DNA of 64,000 nucleotides from DAOULT01 sp964646625 (GTDB lineage: Bacteria > Chloroflexota > Anaerolineae > CAZYHC01), in the NCBI GenBank assembly GCA_964646625.1, contig CAZYHC010000013.1, positions 1-64,000 of the forward strand, given 5' to 3'. Positions 25,463 to 33,203 of this stretch are shown piece after piece; position 1 is the stretch's first letter; every line of letters starts with the position of its first letter. Below the pieces are notes generated by a model. The model did no database searches. It saw only the letters and a list, made by a program, of their open reading frames with translations, and was not told where the DNA came from. The position numbers and the translations under genes were made by a program.

Positions 25463-25861
25463 CTAGCTTCCTAAAACTGGCCTGAACTTGTAGCCGTAGA
25501 TGATCGCCCCATCCTCGCCCTCTTCTCTGAGCTTGCGGGTGACCATCTCCACTTTCATGCCGATGTGTATCTCGTCTTTGTCCACGTCGGTCAGTTGAGC
25601 CGTGACCAGCGGCCCCTCCTCCAGTTGAACCAGGGCCACGGTATAAGGCACGTATTCCTCGTAACCCAGCGGAGCGTGGTACAGGGTCGAATGGGAATAG
25701 ACCTCTCCCTGGCCGCTGAATTTATAGGCTTCTAACTCCGTCCCGCCGCATTCAGGGCAGACCTGGCGCGGCGGAAAGAGCCTGGCTCCACAGGACTTAC
25801 ACTCCACCCCCACCAGATTATAGCGTTGGGCCTGTAATCTCCACTGTCTTGGTAAATCCAT
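25463..25861 (-). CDS. DUF35 zinc-ribbon/OB-fold protein, thiolase-HMGS partner
   Basis: A 132-residue protein with an N-terminal zinc ribbon (CKSCGARLFPPRQVCPECGG, about residues 21-40) and an OB fold (GEVYSHSTLYHAPLGYEEYV to GYKFRPVL). In archaea this family bridges acetoacetyl-CoA thiolase and HMG-CoA synthase in a channelling complex. Both partners are encoded a few kilobases upstream on the same strand (27600 and 28887), which supports that role here. A glycoside hydrolase gene interrupts the usual adjacency. Confidence 0.88.
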   Translation of the reverse strand: MDLPRQWRLQAQRYNLVGVECKSCGARLFPPRQVCPECGGTELEAYKFSGQGEVYSHSTLYHAPLGYEEYVPYTVALVQLEEGPLVTAQLTDVDKDEIHIGMKVEMVTRKLREEGEDGAIIYGYKFRPVLGS

Positions 25862-26006
25862 GTCCTTCTCTTATCCTCCAGCTTTGTTGTGGCCACCTAT
25901 GACTTTACTCGCTTTGCATTTCCTTCTGTTGGGCTTCACCGAAGCTCGCTATCATTCGCTGTCACATTTCCCCCTTGTTGTTTCACTTTGGTCGTATTGC
26001 CCCGAA

Positions 26007-27587
26007 TCAGTGATTGCGCAGCACCGTCGGCAGACATACCGACCACGGGCGGGCTCCCACCAATCGAATCTCGTCTACCCAGAACGCAGTTGAGGCCTGA
26101 CCACTGCGATCCTGGATGGACACCCTGGTCAGGGGCCGCCCTGCGGCGTTCAGATCGCTCAAAGGAATGCGAACTCGCTTCCAGATTCCGGCCTCAATGG
26201 TTCCTCCTTCAACATAACGGCAATCACCCACCGGGCGGGCGCGCAACTCGTCTTCGCTGTTGAAGAAGACCCACGGTTGTTCTCCCGATGAGGAGCCGCG
26301 CACCCAGAACTCCAGCCAATGGTACGGATCGGAATCAAAGGCGGGATGCCAAAAGGAAAGACCTCCCCAGGTTTCCAGCGTGACCGAAATGGCTTGAGTG
26401 CCACTGTACACCTGGTCAGTTGCGGCCAGATTGGGCGTGGCGCCCCACGACCAATCCTCCCAACCGGGACTTAACCCGTCAGTATATATCTCCATTGTTC
26501 GACTATAATCTGGCTGTGGCGTGGATGTCGGAGCGGGACGTGGCGGAGCACCGTACCAGGCGCGTAGAATATCCTCGGCTGGTTTGTCGTGAGGAGTGTA
26601 GTTATCATTGCAAGGCTCACCCTCAAATGGGTCTGCGCTCCATGCCCACCAGAACATCCCGGCAAACCAGGGCTGGCTGTACACGCTCTCAAAGGCGGCT
26701 TGATAGGCATCGGCCTGTTCCTGAAGATCAACGGTTCCCACACTCTGCCATTCCCCGGGATGACGGTTGGCTCCATCCTGACTGCGGTAGCCGATCTCGG
26801 TGAAGATGATAGATTTCCCCCACGTGGAAGCGAGATTGGCTAAGGTGGTTGTGTGAGGCCCCCAGGCTGCCTTCAACTCCTCCAGGGTCGGATCATTTTT
26901 GTCCGTCAACGGATAATAAGCGTCCACGCCGATGTAATCCACGTCGTCCCACCAGGTGATGCTGGTTTCTTCGCCGCTGTGGTTGGCTGCGTAGGTAAGG
27001 GGGCCGCTGTATCGAGCGCGTACTCCTGCCACCACCGTCCGCCAGTCAGTTGCCCGATGTGCCGTGGCGATCAACTCGCAGCCTACGGAGAATTGATCCG
27101 CCCCATAAGTTTGGGCCAGGTCTGCGTAGTGCTCAATGAAGTTCCGATAAGAGGCAAACCAGGCGGCCCATTGTGCTTCGGTCGTGAATTCCTGGCCAAT
27201 TTGTCCGCGCCAGTGACTCGGGTCGTTAAGAAGGTCCACGTGAGGTTTGAGCATCACTTTCAATCCCAGGCTATGCGCCTGGGTAAGGGCGTGAATCAAG
27301 TCGGCATCGGTAGGAGTAGCAGTGGTAGTGAAGATATCGGTGGAAGCGATAGTATCTTGGTAGCCGGTAACGAGTAGGCTGATCCAGTTGGCGCCGGTAG
27401 CAGCGAGATTGGCCAGAGCGAGGTCGGCATCAGGGTGAGAATAGTTGCCAGACCACCAGGTAACATAAGCGATGCCCTTCTGCATAGCTGGCTGAGCCAG
27501 GGTTTCCATCCTCTGTATTTGTATTGCCACAACAAGCAGCAGCAGGGTGACGGCAAAGGCAAACAGAGAGAACCATCGCATCTTCAT
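26007..27587 (-). CDS. Secreted glycoside hydrolase, GH113-like, with C-terminal carbohydrate-binding-like domain
   Basis: A 526-residue protein with an N-terminal membrane anchor or signal (WFSLFAFAVTLLLLVVAIQI). The TIM-barrel domain (about 35-345) begins GIAYVTWWSGNYSHPDADLA, has the likely acid/base glutamate in FSVGCELIATAHRATDWR (about residue 170) and the likely nucleophile in IIFTEIGYRSQ (about 272), as in GH113-type beta-mannanases. A Pro/Thr-rich linker (RPAPTSTPQPDY) leads to a beta-sandwich domain with GGLSFWHPAFDS and STAFWVDEIRLVG. Its insertion among isoprenoid genes is odd. Mannan or related beta-glycans are likely substrates; not certain. Confidence 0.75.
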   Translation of the reverse strand: MKMRWFSLFAFAVTLLLLVVAIQIQRMETLAQPAMQKGIAYVTWWSGNYSHPDADLALANLAATGANWISLLVTGYQDTIASTDIFTTTATPTDADLIHALTQAHSLGLKVMLKPHVDLLNDPSHWRGQIGQEFTTEAQWAAWFASYRNFIEHYADLAQTYGADQFSVGCELIATAHRATDWRTVVAGVRARYSGPLTYAANHSGEETSITWWDDVDYIGVDAYYPLTDKNDPTLEELKAAWGPHTTTLANLASTWGKSIIFTEIGYRSQDGANRHPGEWQSVGTVDLQEQADAYQAAFESVYSQPWFAGMFWWAWSADPFEGEPCNDNYTPHDKPAEDILRAWYGAPPRPAPTSTPQPDYSRTMEIYTDGLSPGWEDWSWGATPNLAATDQVYSGTQAISVTLETWGGLSFWHPAFDSDPYHWLEFWVRGSSSGEQPWVFFNSEDELRARPVGDCRYVEGGTIEAGIWKRVRIPLSDLNAAGRPLTRVSIQDRSGQASTAFWVDEIRLVGARPWSVCLPTVLRNH

Positions 27588-27599
27588 CGTCCGGCCTCG

Positions 27600-28745
27600 T
27601 TATTTGACCGCCAGGATGTGGGTAATGACCGTGGCCCCGCTGCCCCCGATGTTCTGGGCCATGCCTATCTCCGGGTCCTGCACCTGGTTGGGGCCGGCCT
27701 CTCCTCTAAGCTGTTGGGTCACTTCCACCACCTGGTAGACGCCGGTGGCTCCTACCGGATGGCCGCGCGCCTTGAGCCCGCCCATAGTGCACAGGGGCAG
27801 CGGCCCTTCCAGGGTGATTTCGCCGTTCTGGGCCATGAGGTAGCCCCTTCCCCGCTCGGCGAAGCCGCAGGCTTCCAGGGAGAGAGCAGACATAATGGTA
27901 AACGCGTCGTGTAGCTCGAAGAGGTCGATGTCCGCTGGCCCCACGCCCGCCTGTTGGTAAGCCTTCTGAGAAGACAGGTAAGCGGCTTGCAGGAAAAGGG
28001 GATCGCGCCGGTCGTGCAAAGCAATGGCGTCGGTAGCCACCGCCGAGCCGATGATCTCCACTCCTTGGCCATTGGCCCGCGAGCTGGGGCAGAGCACCAC
28101 CGACGCCGCTCCATCGGCGATGGGCGAAGAGTCCATCAGGTTGATGGGGTCGGCGATCATGCGGGCCTTGGTGAAGGCTTCTGCGGAGATGGCTCTGTTG
28201 AACATGGCGTGGGGGTTAGTGGCCGCGTTGCGGTGGGCATTGACGGCGAAACGGGCAAAATCCGCATTGGTGGCGCCCGTCTCGTGCATGTAGCGGCGCA
28301 TGAGCAGGGCGTTGATGGCTACGAAAGATAGCCCCTGCATGGCCTCGTAATCGCCGTCGGCGGCCATAGCCAGGCCAGCAGTGGTGGCGCACCCGATGGA
28401 GTCGGTCATTTTCTCCACGCCGGTGACGACGACCATATCGTGGACGCCACTGGCCACCGCCAGGTAACCCTGACGCAGCGCCGCCGCCCCGCTGCCACAG
28501 GCTGCTTCGACCTTGACCGCCTCGACGCCCCGCAGGCCCGCGAAGTCGGCGACGAGGCTGCCCAGGTGTTCCTGGCCCACGAACTCGCCGCCCAGCATGT
28601 TGCCCACGTAGAGAGCGTCGGCCTCTTCGATGTCGGCGTCCTGCATGGCCGCCCGCGTGGACTCCACGGCCAGGTCGCGCAGCGATCGATCCCAATGCTC
28701 GCCTACTTTTGTCTGTCCGATGCCGATAATACTCACTTTTCTCAC
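27600..28745 (-). CDS. Archaeal-type acetyl-CoA acetyltransferase (thiolase)
   Basis: A 381-residue thiolase. The start is GTG (28745), behind GAGGAGGAA. The nucleophilic cysteine is in VEAACGSGAAALRQGY (about residue 82), and the acid/base region is GLKARGHPVGATGVYQ near 331-346, with the second active-site element SGATVITHI at the end. It condenses two acetyl-CoA to acetoacetyl-CoA, the first step of the mevalonate pathway. The type resembles the archaeal enzyme that complexes with HMG-CoA synthase (28887) and DUF35 (25463), both on this strand. Confidence 0.92.
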   Translation of the reverse strand: MRKVSIIGIGQTKVGEHWDRSLRDLAVESTRAAMQDADIEEADALYVGNMLGGEFVGQEHLGSLVADFAGLRGVEAVKVEAACGSGAAALRQGYLAVASGVHDMVVVTGVEKMTDSIGCATTAGLAMAADGDYEAMQGLSFVAINALLMRRYMHETGATNADFARFAVNAHRNAATNPHAMFNRAISAEAFTKARMIADPINLMDSSPIADGAASVVLCPSSRANGQGVEIIGSAVATDAIALHDRRDPLFLQAAYLSSQKAYQQAGVGPADIDLFELHDAFTIMSALSLEACGFAERGRGYLMAQNGEITLEGPLPLCTMGGLKARGHPVGATGVYQVVEVTQQLRGEAGPNQVQDPEIGMAQNIGGSGATVITHILAVK

Positions 28746-28777
28746 GATGCATTCCTCCTCATACTCAAATATAAAGG

Positions 28778-28853
28778 TGTAGTGACGACCTCAGTCGTCC
28801 AATAATACACGTCAATTAACGACTAAAGTCGTTACTACAAAGTGTAGTGACGT
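28778..28853. repeat. Intergenic inverted-repeat element with GACGAC/AACGACT units
   Basis: Between the HMGS and thiolase genes lie two short palindromes, GACGAC-ctca-GTCGTC (28784-28799) and AACGACT-aa-AGTCGTT (28818-28833), flanked by copies of GTGTAGTGACG at both ends. The layout suggests a small dispersed repeat element. A second piece, CAGGCACCTGG just beyond, resembles the arm of the palindrome at 33150. Confidence 0.5.
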
Positions 28854-28886
28854 GGTATCAGGCACCTGGAACCCCTGCCAGAAGGG

Positions 28887-29939
28887 TCAATGGACGTGTA
28901 GTTTCTTCCTGAAGCGCACGTAGGTGCCGTAATCGATCTCCTTGCGGCGGGCGATGTAGTCCCTGGTGGCAGGGGCACGCCCCTGGCGCTCGGTCACGAG
29001 GTCGGTGACCACCAGGGAGATGGCGTCGCTCCCCGCCCCGGAACCAAAGGAAACCAGCAGGATCCTGTCGCCCGGCCGGGCCACGTCCAGGATGGCCGAC
29101 AGACCGAGCAGCGAAGAGCCGGCGTAGGTATTGCCGATCTCAGTCACCAGCATACCGACCTCCAGTTGCTTCGGGCTGAAGCCCAGCACCTTGCCGACCT
29201 TGAGAGGAAACTTGGTGTTGGGCTGGTGGAAGACGGCGTGGGTGTAGTCTCCAGCGGTGTAACCCAATTCGTCCATCAGGTGTTGGCCAGCGGACAGGAT
29301 GTGCTTGAAATAAGCCGGTTCCCCGGTGAAACGGTGGCCGTGCTGAGGATAGTGCTGGTAGGGCCGCCGGAAAAAGTCCGGCGTGTCGCTGACGTAGGAA
29401 TAAGACCCCTCCAGGTAAGCCAGGCTTTCCTCTTCAGGGCCGACGATGTAGGCCGCTCCCCCGGCCCCGGCGGTATACTCCAAGTCGTCGCCCGGCCGCC
29501 CCTGGGCGGTGTCCGCGCCGATGCTCAGGGCGTAGCGGGCCATGCCCGAACCGACGAAGCCCACGCTGGCCTGCAAAGCCTCGGTGCCGGCTTTACAGGC
29601 AAACTGCCAGTCGGCGGCCTGGGTCTCCGGCACCGCGCCGATGGCTTCGGCCACCACCGTGGAGGTCGGTTTCACGGCATAGGGATGCGACTCGCTGCCC
29701 ACCCACACGGCCCGGATCTGGGCCGCAACCAGGCCGTCCGCTCGCCGCAGCGCGTTGCGGGCTGCCTCGATGGACATGGTGATCACGTCCTCGTCCAGGC
29801 CGGGCACGGCCTTTTCCTTGATGGGCAGCGCCGCCTGTCCTCCCTTCCACACCCTGGATATTTCGCTGGCGGGCAGCCGATAGCGGGGCACGTAGGCCCC
29901 ATACCCGACGATGCCCACGTCCTTGATCGGTTTCATCAT
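28887..29939 (-). CDS. Hydroxymethylglutaryl-CoA synthase, archaeal type
   Basis: A 350-residue HMG-CoA synthase that makes HMG-CoA from acetoacetyl-CoA and acetyl-CoA. It starts MKPIKDVGIVGYGAYVPRYR. The catalytic cysteine is in QFACKAGTEALQ (about residue 112), the histidine in THAVFHQPNTKFP (about 234), and the C-terminal GSGAGSDAISLVVTD is typical. The C-terminal RRKEIDYGTYVRFRKK is the archaeal/bacterial short-type tail. Its ribosome site, AAGGAGG, lies within a decayed duplicate of its own first 30 codons just upstream. Confidence 0.94.
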   Translation of the reverse strand: MMKPIKDVGIVGYGAYVPRYRLPASEISRVWKGGQAALPIKEKAVPGLDEDVITMSIEAARNALRRADGLVAAQIRAVWVGSESHPYAVKPTSTVVAEAIGAVPETQAADWQFACKAGTEALQASVGFVGSGMARYALSIGADTAQGRPGDDLEYTAGAGGAAYIVGPEEESLAYLEGSYSYVSDTPDFFRRPYQHYPQHGHRFTGEPAYFKHILSAGQHLMDELGYTAGDYTHAVFHQPNTKFPLKVGKVLGFSPKQLEVGMLVTEIGNTYAGSSLLGLSAILDVARPGDRILLVSFGSGAGSDAISLVVTDLVTERQGRAPATRDYIARRKEIDYGTYVRFRKKLHVH

Positions 29940-29952
29940 TACGCTTCAGCCC

Positions 29953-30043
29953 TCCTTACTCTGGATATTTCGCTGGCAGGCAGCCGATAGCGGGACACGT
30001 AGACCCCATACCCGACGCTGCCCACCTCTTTGATCGGTTTCAG
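29953..30043 (-). pseudogene. Relic of the HMG-CoA synthase 5' end
   Basis: Directly upstream of the HMGS start, the minus strand reads LKPIKEVGSVGYGVYVSRYR, then LPASEISRV, against MKPIKDVGIVGYGAYVPRYR, LPASEISRV in the intact gene; about nine bases in ten agree. Its first codon is CTG, overlapping the TGA of the upstream ThDP-enzyme gene (CTGA), which suggests the ancestral start was an ATGA coupling. The fragment breaks off at the AAGGAGG now used by the intact gene. Confidence 0.85.
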
Positions 30044-31707
30044 CGTTCGAGCGGCACGTCCAGCAGGATCGGCTCGGTTCGGTGGAGGGAATCGTACAGC
30101 CGCTCCCCCAATTCGTCGGGTTCGGTCACCTGGTGAGCTTCGACGCCGAACGCACGGGCCAGGCCGACGAAATCCACCTCCGGCTCCACGAGGTCCATCG
30201 CCGGGTAGTTCCCCCGGGCCAGCCGGGGCAGCGACATCACGTCCCCGAAAGCCTTGAGGATCTTGTACTGTGCGTTGTTGGCGATGACGAAGGTCACGGG
30301 GACGTGGTGATGCGCCGCCGTCCAGAGCCCCTGGATGCCGTAGAGCGCTGCCCCGTCCCCCAACAGGGCCACAGCCGGCCGCTCGGGCCAGGCCAGCTTC
30401 ACGCCTATAGCGCATCCCAACCCCCATCCCAACGTCCAGCCGCGATGCGAGATGCGGCCGGAGGGGTCTCTTAACACGCCGAGTTTCTCCAGCAGGTTGT
30501 GGTGTGTGGTGACGGCCTCTTCCACCACCGCGGCGTTCGGCGGCAGCACGCGGGACAACACTCCCATGAGCGTGAAGGGAGTCATGGGCCGCTGGTCCCG
30601 CTGCGCGTTTATCTCGGCCAGCAACGCCTCGCGCTCGGCCGCGCGCTGGGCGGCATACTCCTCGCGCCGCTGCGCGGCCGCCCGGACCTGATCGGCGGGC
30701 ACGATCTCCGACAGGCGTTGGGCCAATTCGGCCAGCCCGGCTTTCGGGTCGCCCAGTAAGCCCACTTCCACGGCATAGTTCTTCCCTATCTCCCAGGGGT
30801 CCGCGTCCAGATGGATCAGGCGGATGTGTTCCGGGATCGGACGGGCCGGCTCGCGATAGGTAAAAAGACGCAACAGATTCATGCCGACCACCAGTATAAC
30901 GTCGAAGTCTGCCAGGCGCCGGCGAACGTGCGGCGCCCAAAGCGGCAGGGTTCCTGCGTACAGGGGATGATCGGCAGGCATGGGCAGCCGTCCGTGCGAG
31001 CTCTGCGATTCGGCCAGCACGGGCGCGCCGAGCCGCTCAGCCAGCGTAACCAGTTCATCCACCGCGCTCGCTTCGGTCACCCGGCTGCCCGCCAGGATGG
31101 CGGGGTTTCGGGCCTGAGCCAGAATTTCGGCGGCCTCGTGCAGGGCCTCCAACGGAGGGCGAACTCGCCGATCGGGTATGTAAGGCAGGGTGAGGTCGAG
31201 TCCATCGACGCTCTCAAGCTGGACATCGACGGGCAGCGACAAAAACACCGGCCCGGTGGGCGGGGTCAGCGCGGTCTGAACCGCGCGGCGTACCGCCGTC
31301 GGCACGTCCTCGACCCGCTGGACCTCGACCGCCCACTTGGTCCACGGGCGGGCGACGCTGACTGTGTCGCCCGCCAACACCGGCTCTCCAAACCGCAGCC
31401 GCCGATCTTGCTGGCCTGCCAGGATCAACAGCGGCGTGCCCGCGCAGTAGGCGTTGTAGAGCATGCCCATGGCGTTGCCCAACCCGCAGCAGACGTGCAC
31501 ACACACCACGCCCAGCCCGCCCGAGGCCATGGCATGGCCGTCCGCCATGGCCGTCAGCGGCAGCTCGTGTAAGCCAAAGATGTACTGAAATCGTGAATCC
31601 TCTACCAGGGCATCGTTCAAGGGCAATTCGGTCGTGCCCGGATTGCCGAAGATGTACCGCACCTGGGCGGCAGCGAGGATTTCCAAAAGGGCCTCAATTC
31701 CTGACAT
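30040..31707 (-). CDS. Thiamine-diphosphate enzyme, benzoylformate decarboxylase/acetolactate synthase type
   Basis: A 555-residue ThDP-dependent enzyme with the three usual domains. The N-terminal Pyr domain holds FGNPGTTELPLNDALVED with the activating glutamate (about residue 28). The central domain follows, and the C-terminal PP domain has LLGDGAALYGIQGLW and VIANNAQYKILKAFG (GDG...NN cofactor motif, about 440-470). LP-LNDAL favours benzoylformate decarboxylase-like 2-oxo acid decarboxylases over true acetolactate synthase. It overlaps the HMG-CoA reductase gene by 14 bp, so it is co-expressed with mevalonate synthesis; why a 2-oxo acid decarboxylase belongs there is unclear (acetyl or acyl precursor supply is one guess). 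Confidence 0.85.
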   Translation of the reverse strand: MSGIEALLEILAAAQVRYIFGNPGTTELPLNDALVEDSRFQYIFGLHELPLTAMADGHAMASGGLGVVCVHVCCGLGNAMGMLYNAYCAGTPLLILAGQQDRRLRFGEPVLAGDTVSVARPWTKWAVEVQRVEDVPTAVRRAVQTALTPPTGPVFLSLPVDVQLESVDGLDLTLPYIPDRRVRPPLEALHEAAEILAQARNPAILAGSRVTEASAVDELVTLAERLGAPVLAESQSSHGRLPMPADHPLYAGTLPLWAPHVRRRLADFDVILVVGMNLLRLFTYREPARPIPEHIRLIHLDADPWEIGKNYAVEVGLLGDPKAGLAELAQRLSEIVPADQVRAAAQRREEYAAQRAAEREALLAEINAQRDQRPMTPFTLMGVLSRVLPPNAAVVEEAVTTHHNLLEKLGVLRDPSGRISHRGWTLGWGLGCAIGVKLAWPERPAVALLGDGAALYGIQGLWTAAHHHVPVTFVIANNAQYKILKAFGDVMSLPRLARGNYPAMDLVEPEVDFVGLARAFGVEAHQVTEPDELGERLYDSLHRTEPILLDVPLER

Positions 31708-32995
31708 GGCTGCCTCCCAGCTCTTTTAATATCTCCTGCGCCCGGTCGAGCCTTACCTTACCTTCCGCCACCAGCCGGGCGGCCACCTGTTGGATCAACT
31801 GGCCGCTGGCTCCGGCGGCGATGGCTACCTGCCGGGCGTGAAGCTCCATGTGGCCGCGCTGGATGCCTTCCGTAGCCAGGGCGCGCACCGCGGCCAGGTT
31901 TTGGGCCAGGCCCACCGCCGCCGTGACCTCGGCAAGCTCACGGGCACTTTCGACCCCCAATATCTTGAGGGCCACCTGGGCGCCTGGGTGCACCCGCGTG
32001 GCCCCGCCCACGATGCCCACCGCCAGGGGCAATTCGATGGTGCCCACCAGGTCGCCGTCCTCGTTGCGGGCCCAGGTGCTCAGGGAAGTGTAGCGCCCGC
32101 TGCGGGCGGCGTAGGCGTGCGCCCCGGCCTCGATGGCCCGCCAATCGTTGCCGGTGGCGATGACCACCGCGTCGATGCCGTTCATGATCCCTTTGTTGTG
32201 GGTGGCGGCCCGGTAGGGATCGTGGGCGGCCAGGGCGTAAGCCTCGACGATGCCCTGCACCACCTCCTGGCCGCTGAAGCCTTTGAACGCCAGGGCCGAG
32301 GCCGGCACGAGACACTTAGCCCGCGCCAGCCGACGGTCGGCCAGGTTGGAGAGGATGCGCAGCCGCACCCGGCCGCCGGTCAATTCCTCCACGAGCGGGG
32401 CCAGGGCCTCGACGGCGGTGTTGATGGTGTTGGCCCCCATGGCGTCGCGGCAGTCGTAAATCAGGTGAACCACCAGCATAGGCCCCACCGCGCTTTCGGG
32501 AATGACCCGCACCTCCAGGTCACGGGCCCCGCCGCCCAGCCCGACGATGACCGGGTCGGTCTGGTCGGCCAGGGCCAGAATGCGCTCTCTGGCGGCCAGC
32601 AACTCGAAGCGGGCGGCCCAGGGGTCGGCCAGGCCCAACACCTGAATCTGGCCGATCATCAGCGCCTCGGTGCTAGCGGTCACGAAGCCCCCACCCTCAC
32701 GCACCAGGCGGGCCGCATAGCTGGCGCCGGCCACCACCGAGGGCTCTTCGATAGCCATCGGGATCAGGTAATGGCGGCCATTGATCAGAAAGTTGGTGGC
32801 CATGCCCAGGGGCAGAGCGTGGACCCCCACCACGTTCTCGATCATGTGATCGGCCTGGGCAGGGCTTAAGCCTTCCTCTCCCTTCAGGGTGTTTATCTCT
32901 TTGGCGGTCAACGCCGCCCATTCCCCTATTCTGGCCAGGCGCTCGTCGAGGCTTAGATCGTAGAAGCCCGGCAGGCGCGAGGATTTTGCTTCCAT
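31694..32995 (-). CDS. mvaA: Hydroxymethylglutaryl-CoA reductase, class II
   Basis: A 433-residue HMG-CoA reductase of the bacterial class II. GGAGG precedes the ATG. It begins SRLPGFYDLSLDERL, as in class II enzymes, and has MIENVVGVHALPLGMATNF, the catalytic glutamate in IEEPSVVAGASYAA (about residue 83), the DAMGANTINTAVEAL cofactor segment (about 184-198), the catalytic Lys/Asp region HNKGIMNGIDAVVIATGND, and the final histidine in GHMELHARQVAI (about 380). It yields mevalonate. With HMGS, thiolase and DUF35 on the same strand, the whole upper pathway is present; the lower pathway is not in this window. Confidence 0.95.
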   Translation of the reverse strand: MEAKSSRLPGFYDLSLDERLARIGEWAALTAKEINTLKGEEGLSPAQADHMIENVVGVHALPLGMATNFLINGRHYLIPMAIEEPSVVAGASYAARLVREGGGFVTASTEALMIGQIQVLGLADPWAARFELLAARERILALADQTDPVIVGLGGGARDLEVRVIPESAVGPMLVVHLIYDCRDAMGANTINTAVEALAPLVEELTGGRVRLRILSNLADRRLARAKCLVPASALAFKGFSGQEVVQGIVEAYALAAHDPYRAATHNKGIMNGIDAVVIATGNDWRAIEAGAHAYAARSGRYTSLSTWARNEDGDLVGTIELPLAVGIVGGATRVHPGAQVALKILGVESARELAEVTAAVGLAQNLAAVRALATEGIQRGHMELHARQVAIAAGASGQLIQQVAARLVAEGKVRLDRAQEILKELGGSHVRN

Positions 32996-33021
32996 GTATT
33001 CCTCCGATTAAAATTCGTCAC

Positions 33022-33043
33022 AAAAAAGCCTGCGACGCAGGCT
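33022..33043 (-). terminator. Intrinsic terminator upstream of HMGR gene
   Basis: On the minus strand AGCCTGC-GTC-GCAGGCT is followed by six T. It lies between the end of the antiporter-like operon (stop at 33204) and the HMG-CoA reductase start (32995), so it most simply ends the upstream operon. A TGaTATACT extended -10-like sequence just upstream (33054-33063 on plus) would put the hairpin in the HMGR leader, allowing attenuation instead. Confidence 0.7.
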
Positions 33044-33149
33044 CTAATCCTAATAAAGTATATCACAACCTGGCTGTCAAAAACTACCAACTTTGGGCCG
33101 GAAGCCATTTTCCCGGCCCATGAGAGCTTTTTTGACAACCCCATGGTAA

Positions 33150-33182
33150 AGGTGCCTGGCACTTCCAAAGTGCCAGGCACCT
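33150..33182. repeat. 15-bp perfect palindrome (AGGTGCCTGGCACTT arms)
   Basis: Arms 33150-33164 and 33168-33182 are exact inverted repeats with a CCA loop. The right side (CCAGGCACCT) recurs in part at 28858-28869, which suggests a dispersed REP-like element. It begins 22 bp past the stop of the gene ending at 33204; no T-run follows on either strand. Confidence 0.75.
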
Positions 33183-33203
33183 GAAAATCGTTAATGGAAT
33201 AAA

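Noticed and set aside
30040..31707. Acetolactate synthase (ilvB) for the ThDP enzyme
   Set aside because: No small regulatory subunit gene is adjacent, and the N-terminal NPGTTELPLNDAL pattern looks closer to benzoylformate decarboxylase.
31790..32869. 359-codon plus-strand frame in the HMGR region
   Set aside because: Antisense to an HMG-CoA reductase with all catalytic motifs; composition is typical of a GC-rich shadow frame.
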